Shown here: positions 1-4,896 of the stretch, in pieces
How the letters are laid out: each line of letters starts with the position of its first letter
Position numbering within the stretch: position 1 is the stretch's first letter
Assembly: GCA_010024215.1 (NCBI GenBank)
Contig: RGHK01000040.1
Location: 1 to 7,079, forward strand
Origin: Pseudomonadota bacterium
GTDB taxonomy: Bacteria > Pseudomonadota > Gammaproteobacteria > Magnimaribacterales > D2472
Direction of reading: 5' to 3'
DNA length: 7,079 nt
Program-made: the position numbers and the translations under genes
Notes under the pieces: generated by a model
Databases searched by the model: none
Told to the model about the DNA's origin: nothing
What the model saw: only the letters and a program-made list of their open reading frames with translations

Positions 1-2
1 AT

Positions 3-77
3 GCTGCAAAATTGATCTCATCTATAACTAAAGAAAATAAGAGAGATATTTATAAGCTTTTATTAGAATTAGATTAG
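3..77 (+). CDS. rsmI: RsmI C-terminal end (16S rRNA 2'-O-methyltransferase), partial
   Basis: Only the last 24 codons and the TAG stop are in the window; the gene begins upstream. The visible peptide starts AAKLISSITKENKR and ends YKLLLELD. This matches the family's usual ending, an Ala-rich helix followed by I-x-G/K-x-x-K-x-x-L/I-Y and a short acidic tail. RsmI is known to use S-adenosylmethionine to methylate the 2'-hydroxyl of C1402 in 16S rRNA, the same nucleotide whose base is methylated by RsmH, encoded further right. The position just before rnpB and mraZ supports the call, since rsmI is found there in Pseudomonas-type genomes. The catalytic domain is not visible, so the call rests on a short tail plus gene order. 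Confidence 0.75.
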   Translation, partial: AAKLISSITKENKRDIYKLLLELD

Positions 78-102
78 CATCTATTTAAAAACTTATTATA
101 AT
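74..102 (+). promoter_or_regulatory. Sigma70-type promoter of rnpB
   Basis: A perfect -10 hexamer TATAAT lies at 97-102. A -35 candidate TTAGCA (4 of 6 to TTGACA) lies at 74-79 with a 17-base spacer. The -35 overlaps the rsmI stop codon. The predicted start, 6-7 bases after the -10, falls at about 109, exactly where the P1 helix of the RNase P RNA begins. That agreement is the strongest support. Assignment is by inspection only. Confidence 0.8.
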
Positions 103-108
103 ACTTTC

Positions 109-443
109 GAGTTGGTTGGATGATCGCTAGCATTTGTTAGAGGAAAGTCCGGACTTCATAGAGCAGGGTGCCAGGTAACACCTGGGAGGCGCGAGTCTAC
201 GGAAAGTGCAACAGAAAGTATACCGCCAATTTCTGATTGGTAAGGGTGAAAAGGTGAGGTAAGAGCTCACCGCTTAAGTGGAGACAGTTAAGGCATTGTA
301 AACCCCAACCTGAAGCAAGACCAAATAGAAATCCAATTAAGCTGCTCGCTTAGGATTTGGGTAGGTTGCTAGAATATTATGGCAACATAATATCAAGATA
401 GATGATCATCTTTTAACAGAATCCGGCTTATAGACCAACTCAC
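109..443 (+). ncRNA. rnpB: RNase P RNA, bacterial type A
   Basis: This is the catalytic RNA that removes 5' leaders from pre-tRNAs. Conserved blocks appear in order: GAGGAAAGTCCGGACTTC (140-157), AGGGTGCCAGGTAACACCTGGG (starting near 165), ACAGAAAGTATACCGCC (211-227), GGTAAGGGTGAAAAGGTGAGG (starting at 239), AGCAAGACCAAATAG (314-328) and CAGAATCCGGCTTATA (417-432). Helices I can draw: P1 109-116/434-441 (8 bp); P2 119-125/404-410 (7 bp); a short P3 127-131/136-140; P9 226-230/236-240; P12 253-258/266-271 with the same loop as E. coli; P13 273-280/285-292 with a GAGA loop and one G-G mismatch; P18 374-381/386-393 with a GCAA tetraloop. GCGAG (191-195) could pair with CTCGC (345-349) as the P6 pseudoknot. 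The GGU expected to pair with the tRNA CCA end is at 360-362. About 335 nt against 377 in E. coli, partly because P3 is reduced. The exact 3' end is uncertain by a few bases. Confidence 0.97.
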
Positions 444-459
444 TTTCTATATCATTTAT

Positions 460-497
460 ATAGTGTGAAAAAGTGTGTAAATGTGTTGCAAAGTGTG
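460..497 (+). promoter_or_regulatory. Four phased direct repeats, putative MraZ operator
   Basis: Four GTGTG-like boxes start at 463, 473, 483 and 493, exactly 10 bases apart: GTGTG, GTGTG, GTGTT, GTGTG with 5-base spacers. Written as 7-mers from 460, 470, 480 and 490 they are ATAGTGT, AAAGTGT, AATGTGT, AAAGTGT. The known MraZ sites have this architecture: TGGGN boxes with 5-base spacers in E. coli, and AAAGTG(T/G) boxes with 3-base spacers in Mollicutes, both giving a 10-base period. They lie directly upstream of mraZ, and boxes 3 and 4 touch the predicted -35 element. I infer autorepression of the operon by the MraZ ring; binding itself is not shown by sequence. Confidence 0.8.
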
Positions 498-514
498 TAA
501 AAAGGCTTTATATT
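486..514 (+). promoter_or_regulatory. Predicted promoter of mraZ and the dcw operon
   Basis: A -35 candidate TTGCAA (486-491, 4 of 6) and a -10 candidate TATATT (509-514, 5 of 6) are separated by 17 bases. The predicted start would fall at about 520-522, on or next to the mraZ ATG at 522. The -35 region is interleaved with the MraZ-type repeats, so bound MraZ would be expected to block RNA polymerase. The hexamers are imperfect and the region is AT-rich, so chance matches are possible. Confidence 0.5.
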
Positions 515-521
515 TTAATCC

Positions 522-989
522 ATGTATGGATTTAATGTAGTTTCACTTGATCAAAAGGGTAGATTAGCAATACCTGCTAAATATCGTAATACTCTTTTGG
601 AAAATAATGAGACTCAAATTGTCATTACCAAAGATCCACAATACCCTTCTCTAAAGATATATCCAAAATCTCAATGGATTAAAATTTCATCAAAACTTGA
701 ATCACTTCAAGGCCTTGATCCTATTGTACGAAATCTTCAATGGACAATTTTAGGAAATGCAAGTGTAACTGAGTTTGACCCTGGTGGAAGAATGTTAATT
801 TTAATTCCGATTGAGCTCAGAAAATATGCAGACTTAGTTGATCAAAAGCAAATATCTTTAATAGGTATGGGTAATAAATTCGAAATTTGGAATGTAAATA
901 ATTGGGAAATGAGACAAACTGGTGGATCATTAGCAGCTGAAATTTTAGATGTTGTTCTTCCAGAAAGTATCAAATCAATGTCTTTTTAA
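522..989 (+). CDS. mraZ: MraZ, transcriptional regulator of the dcw operon
   Basis: Product of 155 residues, close to the E. coli length of 152. MraZ is a DNA-binding protein built from two tandem SpoVT/AbrB-like half domains that assembles into rings and represses its own division and cell wall operon. Both half-domain signatures are visible: D-x-K-G-R-L-A-I-P at residues 10-18 and D-P-G-G-R-M at 86-91, including the two conserved arginines R14 and R90. The ATG start is supported because the distance to the first signature matches the family. No Shine-Dalgarno sequence lies at normal spacing; the nearest purine run (501-505) is 16 bases away, which fits a leaderless message from the promoter just upstream. 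The operator-like repeats lie 25-62 bases before the start. It is followed after 12 bases by ftsZ rather than the usual rsmH. Confidence 0.97.
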   Translation: MYGFNVVSLDQKGRLAIPAKYRNTLLENNETQIVITKDPQYPSLKIYPKSQWIKISSKLESLQGLDPIVRNLQWTILGNASVTEFDPGGRMLILIPIELRKYADLVDQKQISLIGMGNKFEIWNVNNWEMRQTGGSLAAEILDVVLPESIKSMSF

Positions 990-990
990 T

Positions 991-995
991 AGGGG
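991..995 (+). promoter_or_regulatory. Ribosome binding site of ftsZ
   Basis: AGGGG ends 6 bases before the ftsZ ATG, in the 12-base gap after mraZ. It is the best Shine-Dalgarno match at good spacing among the complete genes here, consistent with FtsZ being needed in larger amounts than its neighbours. Confidence 0.75.
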
Positions 996-1001
996 TTTAA
1001 A

Positions 1002-2111
1002 ATGAATTTTGAAGTAATAGGACAAGCAGTAGAAAACGCTAAAATTAAAGTTGTTGGAGTTGGTGGAGCTGGCGGGAATGCAGTCATACATATGATCAAT
1101 CACAATATAGAAGGTGTCGATTTTATCTGTGCAAATACTGACACCCAGGCTTTATCTCAAGCTGATGGAGCAATTACTCTTAAATTAGGAAATGGATTAA
1201 CTAAAGGCTTGGGTGCTGGAGCTAACCCTGATGTCGGTAGAAAAGCAGCAGAAAGTGATAGATCAGCTATAGAAGAGCTTTTAGTTGGTGCAGACATGAT
1301 TTTTATTACTGCTGGCATGGGGGGTGGTACAGGAACTGGAGCTGCTCCGGTTGTTGCATCTATTGCAAAAGAGCTTGGAGCTTTAACAGTCGCAGTTGTA
1401 ACAAAACCATTTAAATTTGAAGGCAAAAAAAGAATGTCGGCGGCTGAAAAGGGCTTAGCAGCTCTTGTTGAAGAGGTAGATAGCTTGGTAACCATACCAA
1501 ATCAAAAGTTATATGAAATTCTTGGAGAAGATACTGCTATGCAAGATGCATTTGCAAAAGCAGATGATGTATTAAAAGGTGCAGTTCAAGGAATATCAGA
1601 TATTATTTTGAAAAAAGGTCATATAAATGTTGACTTTGCCGATGTAAAAACCGTTATGTCAGAAAAAGGCATTGCTATGATGGGCACTGGAAGAGCAAGT
1701 GGTAAGAATCGAGCGGAAGCTGCAGCAACTCAGGCTGTTAGAAGTGAGTTGCTTGAAGACATTAATTTAAAAAATGCTAGAGGTGTCCTAGTTAATATTA
1801 CTGCAGCAAAACCTACGTTAGGTGACCAAGCAGAAGTTGCTGATATCGTTGAAGAAATAGTTCATGAAGATGCAAATATTATTTATGGTTTAGTTTATGA
1901 CGATACTGTTAAAGACGATTTATTAGTAACTATTGTTGCAACTGGGGTAGATCAAAGATCGCCAAAGTTAGTAATAGATAATCAACCTACTATGCAACTT
2001 AATCCTGTTGGACTTAATAAATCTCAAACAATTCAAGAAGGTGGCACATCGTCTGCAGCGGAAATTGATTTCCTTGATGTGCCAACCTTTATGAGAAAGC
2101 AAGTAGATTAA
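1002..2111 (+). CDS. ftsZ: Cell division GTPase FtsZ, at an unusual position in the operon
   Basis: Product of 369 residues (E. coli 383). FtsZ is the tubulin homologue that polymerises with GTP into the cytokinetic ring at midcell. Visible in order: the N-terminal GTP-binding segment V-G-V-G-G-A-G-G-N (18-26); NTDTQAL (45-51); the tubulin signature GGGTGTG (107-113); the strand TVAVVTKPFKFEGKKRM (129-145); the T7 synergy loop NVDFADV (209-215), whose aspartates D211 and D214 complete the neighbouring subunit's GTPase site; a variable linker of roughly 35 residues (about 320-354); and the C-terminal conserved peptide DFLDVPTFMRKQ (356-367), which binds FtsA and ZipA in relatives. All key parts are present, so it should be active. 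The gene lies between mraZ and rsmH instead of after ftsQ-ftsA. It looks richer in G+C than its neighbours, which its many Gly and Ala codons can explain. The stop is separated from rsmH by one base. Confidence 0.99.
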   Translation: MNFEVIGQAVENAKIKVVGVGGAGGNAVIHMINHNIEGVDFICANTDTQALSQADGAITLKLGNGLTKGLGAGANPDVGRKAAESDRSAIEELLVGADMIFITAGMGGGTGTGAAPVVASIAKELGALTVAVVTKPFKFEGKKRMSAAEKGLAALVEEVDSLVTIPNQKLYEILGEDTAMQDAFAKADDVLKGAVQGISDIILKKGHINVDFADVKTVMSEKGIAMMGTGRASGKNRAEAAATQAVRSELLEDINLKNARGVLVNITAAKPTLGDQAEVADIVEEIVHEDANIIYGLVYDDTVKDDLLVTIVATGVDQRSPKLVIDNQPTMQLNPVGLNKSQTIQEGGTSSAAEIDFLDVPTFMRKQVD

Positions 2112-2112
2112 A

Positions 2113-3006
2113 ATGCTACATTTTCCAGTACTGCTGGAAGAGTCAGTTGATTTCTTACTTCATAAACATAATGGACATTTTATTGACTGTACCTATGGAA
2201 GAGGAGGTCATACAAGTGAGATTCTTAAAAGAATCAAATCAAACTCCACTCTTACATCATTTGATAAAGATCCAGATGCCTATGCGCATGCCAAAAATAT
2301 AAAAAATAAAAATTTCCAGATAATCCAGGATTCTTTTGGTAATTTAGAAAAGTATTTCTCACCAAATTCTATCGATGGAATTTTATTTGACTTGGGTACA
2401 TGTTCTACTCATTTTGATAATTCAATAAGAGGTTTTAGCTTTATGCGCGAAGGACCACTAGATATGAGGTTTGACAATAAACGTGGAGAGCCTTTATCAA
2501 AGTGGATTAACTATGCTGATGAAAATGAGATCAAAGAAATTCTTTATAAATATGGAGATGAAAAGCATGCAAAAATAATATCTAGGGCCATTATGGACTA
2601 TAGGAAAGAACACCAGTTTAAAACAACTACAGAACTAGCAAATTTAATTGTTGAAATTTACCCCGATAAAAATATTAAAATTCACCCAGCAACCAAATCC
2701 TTTCAAGCATTTAGAATTTATATTAATGATGAGTTAAATGAGTTATCTAATGCATTAGTCCAAGCAGAAAACATTATAAAAAAAGATGGAATAATTGTTG
2801 TTATTTCTTTTCATTCTCTGGAGGATGGAATTGTTAAAAATTTTTTTAAACCTCAAATTAAAAACTATCCAAAAGACATTCCGTTAAATATTTCAGAACT
2901 TAAATCATTTGAGTGTATTGCAAAAAAGATCAGACCATCCAAGAAAGAACTAGAGCTAAATAACAGATCAAGAAGTGCAATAATGCGAGTTTTTAGGAAG
3001 CTATGA
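2113..3006 (+). CDS. rsmH: RsmH (MraW), 16S rRNA m4C1402 methyltransferase
   Basis: Product of 297 residues (E. coli 313). RsmH uses S-adenosylmethionine to methylate N4 of C1402 in the decoding centre of 16S rRNA. Seen in order: the N-terminal F-P-V-L-L-E-E-S (4-11); the SAM-binding loop D-C-T-Y-G-R-G-G-H-T (25-34); DGILFDLGTCS (88-98), followed by R-G-F-S-F-M-R-E-G-P-L-D-M-R (106-119); the H-P-A-T-K-S-F-Q-A-F-R-I segment (191-202); ISFHSLEDGIVK (231-242); and the basic ending RSRSAIMRVFRK (285-296). The start lies one base after the ftsZ stop and has no clear Shine-Dalgarno sequence, which suggests translational coupling to ftsZ. The end overlaps ftsL by ATGA. It is ordinarily the second gene of the cluster; here ftsZ has been placed before it. 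Confidence 0.98.
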   Translation: MLHFPVLLEESVDFLLHKHNGHFIDCTYGRGGHTSEILKRIKSNSTLTSFDKDPDAYAHAKNIKNKNFQIIQDSFGNLEKYFSPNSIDGILFDLGTCSTHFDNSIRGFSFMREGPLDMRFDNKRGEPLSKWINYADENEIKEILYKYGDEKHAKIISRAIMDYRKEHQFKTTTELANLIVEIYPDKNIKIHPATKSFQAFRIYINDELNELSNALVQAENIIKKDGIIVVISFHSLEDGIVKNFFKPQIKNYPKDIPLNISELKSFECIAKKIRPSKKELELNNRSRSAIMRVFRKL

Positions 3007-3287
3007 GCTTAAATCATTTAATAATACTTTTTACCTTAATATTGTTGTTAAGCTTTTTAGGCATTGAAAAAATTAAATTATCATTTGAAATAAATAGACT
3101 AAATACTAATCAACAAAATTTATTAAAAGAATATGAGACTTTTAAGGATAAAAATTTAAAATTGGTTACGCAATCTTATACAAATAACTCACCAGCTAAT
3201 ATTGAAAGACAAGCTAAACAAGATCTTGGAATGATTAAAAAGAAAGCAAAAAAAATCTATTTGAATATCAATAATGAAGAAAAGTAA
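3003..3287 (+). CDS. ftsL: Cell division protein FtsL
   Basis: Product of 94 residues. FtsL is a single-span membrane protein that forms a trimer with FtsB and FtsQ and activates the septal synthase FtsW-FtsI. The sequence shows a hydrophobic span at about residues 5-21, then a periplasmic heptad-like region with many Leu, Asn, Gln and Lys at about 25-60 (likely coiled coil). The end has P-A-N-I-E-R-Q-A-K-Q-D-L-G-M (64-77), matching the family's R-x-E-x-x-A-x-x-x-L-x-M pattern. Sequence conservation in FtsL is low, so the position between rsmH and ftsI is a large part of the evidence. The cytoplasmic tail before the span is only about 4 residues, against over 30 in E. coli. AGGA at 2995-2998, inside rsmH, is 4 bases from the ATG. 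The gene overlaps rsmH by 4 bases and ftsI by 14. Confidence 0.9.
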   Translation: MSLNHLIILFTLILLLSFLGIEKIKLSFEINRLNTNQQNLLKEYETFKDKNLKLVTQSYTNNSPANIERQAKQDLGMIKKKAKKIYLNINNEEK

Positions 3288-4896
3288 TTTTATTAATTGG
3301 AGATTATTTTTTATATGTTTTTGCTTTGTTGGCGCAATTTTTTTAGTCATTTATAAAATTCTTTCTGTACAAATTGAGGATAGTTTGTTTCTACAGAATG
3401 AAGGAAAAAAAAGATATATAAAGTACAGAGATAATAATCCTGTTAGGGGTGCTATATATGATCGAAATAAATTTCCGTTAGCAGTCTCAATCGTTAATTA
3501 TGACTTATACGCATTAAACGGTTTAAATATTGATAATTATTTAAGATTAAAAGATATCTTAAACCTTGAAATAGAGCTTCAAATTAATGGGCCATTTAAA
3601 AAAAAGACTCTTTTAAAGAGATCATTAACCTCTGAGCAACAGAAAGCAATTAAAAGTCTAAGAATTGATGATATTGAAGTAGAAGAAAGACACAGTAGAC
3701 ATTACCCAATGGGCGAACAAGTAGCTCCTCTAGTAGGCTTCTATGGTAAGGATAAGGCTCAAGAGGGAATTGAAAAAAGTTATGATTCAATTCTTTCTGG
3801 AGTAAGTGGAAAAGAAAAGTTTTATACAAATGCCAAACAAGAAATTATTTCAAAACCTATTGAAGTAAATAAAACAATTAAAGGAAAAGATATTTATTTA
3901 ACAATTGATTCAACCATTCAATTTTATTCATATAAATATCTTGTTGAAACTATCATTAAAAATAAAGCAAAAGCTGGAACAGTATTGGTTTTTGATAATT
4001 ATCACGGTGAAGTTTTAGCGGTTGCAAGTTACCCATCATATAATCCAAATAACCCAAATAGATCAGTACAAAAAAATAGAGCATTAGTTGATGCATATGA
4101 GCTAGGTTCTGTTTTAAAACCAATAGTTTTTTCTGTGGCTGTTGATAAAGGAATAATAAATCCTGATATGACTATTGAAATACCGAGAAGAATTCAACTT
4201 AATAATAAGATTATTTCAGATACTAAAAATTATGGCCAACTTACACCAAAAGAAATAATTGCATATTCAAGTCAAGTTGGCGCGTCTCAAATAGCGCTAA
4301 AACTTGGTTACGATAGCTTAATCGAAAATTTTTATAAATTTGGGTTTAGTAAACCAATTTCAATAAATTTTCCTTCAGCAGCATTTGGATTAATTAATCG
4401 CAAAGAAAGAGTTTCTGATAGGGAGCTTGCAAGTTTAGGATATGGATACGGTTTTACTATAAGCCCTTTTCAAATTGCTTCTGCATACTCAACTTTTGCA
4501 AATAAAGGTATTCGTAAAGATTTTAAATTATTATTAAATGATGAGGTTACATCTCAAAGAATCATTACTGAAAATGCTGCTCAACACACATTAGATGCTC
4601 TTAAACAGGTTGTAAAAATTGGTACCGGAAAGAAAGCAGAGGTAAGTGGTTTTTCAACAGGGGGTAAAACTGGAACAGTACATAAAACAGTCTCTGGGTC
4701 AGGTTATGCTGATGACTTGTATCGTGCATCTTTTGTTGGAATTACTCCAATTTCTTCTGAAAAATCATTAACAATATTTGTGTCTATCGAAGACCCTGGT
4801 TTGAACGCATATTCTGGAGGAATGATTGCTGCTCCTCTTTTTGCTGAAATAGCAGAAAGCTCCTTAAATTATTTAGGCTATATTGAAGATGAGTAA
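3274..4896 (+). CDS. ftsI: FtsI (PBP3), septal peptidoglycan transpeptidase
   Basis: Product of 540 residues (E. coli 588). FtsI is the class B penicillin-binding protein that cross-links septal peptidoglycan, partnered with FtsW. Seen in order: a short basic cytoplasmic tail; a membrane span at about 9-30; the pedestal motif R-G-A-I-Y-D-R-N-K-F-P-L-A-V-S (58-72); a second pedestal stretch around 140-200 (R-H-Y-P-M-G, G-K-D-K-A-Q-E-G-I-E); and the transpeptidase domain from about 230. Catalytic motif 1 is S279-V-L-K282 with the acylated serine; motif 3 is K465-T-G-T468. Motif 2 reads S332-S333-Q334 where relatives have SxN, a notable substitution. The sequence around it (AYSSQVGASQIAL) aligns well with the E. 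coli SSNVGVSKLAL segment, so this is a real replacement and not misalignment. The start lies 14 bases inside ftsL without a Shine-Dalgarno sequence, suggesting coupled translation. It could be named a generic class B PBP, but the context makes FtsI secure. Confidence 0.97.
   Translation: MKKSNFINWRLFFICFCFVGAIFLVIYKILSVQIEDSLFLQNEGKKRYIKYRDNNPVRGAIYDRNKFPLAVSIVNYDLYALNGLNIDNYLRLKDILNLEIELQINGPFKKKTLLKRSLTSEQQKAIKSLRIDDIEVEERHSRHYPMGEQVAPLVGFYGKDKAQEGIEKSYDSILSGVSGKEKFYTNAKQEIISKPIEVNKTIKGKDIYLTIDSTIQFYSYKYLVETIIKNKAKAGTVLVFDNYHGEVLAVASYPSYNPNNPNRSVQKNRALVDAYELGSVLKPIVFSVAVDKGIINPDMTIEIPRRIQLNNKIISDTKNYGQLTPKEIIAYSSQVGASQIALKLGYDSLIENFYKFGFSKPISINFPSAAFGLINRKERVSDRELASLGYGYGFTISPFQIASAYSTFANKGIRKDFKLLLNDEVTSQRIITENAAQHTLDALKQVVKIGTGKKAEVSGFSTGGKTGTVHKTVSGSGYADDLYRASFVGITPISSEKSLTIFVSIEDPGLNAYSGGMIAAPLFAEIAESSLNYLGYIEDE

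Larger units (their letters stand above)
444..521 (+). other. Intergenic region between rnpB and mraZ
   Basis: This 78-base gap is the only real intergenic space in the window. It contains the end of the rnpB transcript, a weak AT-only inverted repeat (447-452/458-463, CTATAT and ATATAG), the four phased MraZ-type repeats and the predicted mraZ promoter. I see no GC-rich stem followed by a T run, so there is no convincing intrinsic terminator for rnpB, and no small ORF. Confidence 0.7.

Noticed and set aside
447..463. Inverted repeat CTATAT / ATATAG as rnpB terminator
   Set aside because: The stem is only A-T pairs except one, and it is followed by TGTGAAAAAG instead of a T run, so it would be a poor intrinsic terminator.
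1157..1495. Open frame of 112 codons on the minus strand
   Set aside because: It lies wholly inside ftsZ, antisense to the conserved GTPase core. Its Pro/Ala/Ser-rich composition is what reverse-reading Gly/Ala codons gives, and it has no ribosome binding site.
1002..2111. Recent horizontal transfer of ftsZ, suggested by higher G+C and odd position
   Set aside because: The composition shift can be explained by the Gly/Ala-rich conserved protein and high expression. The C-terminal peptide is gammaproteobacterial in type, and no repeats or mobile element traces flank it. A tree would be needed.
3405..3412. Runs of eight A in ftsL, ftsI and murE as programmed frameshift sites
   Set aside because: Each reading frame is intact through the run and matches its family on both sides. 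Such runs are expected by chance in AT-rich Lys-rich genes.
4883..4888. TTG at 4883 as the murE start
   Set aside because: An ATG follows two codons later with a shorter overlap with ftsI. Neither has a good Shine-Dalgarno sequence, so the stronger codon is preferred.
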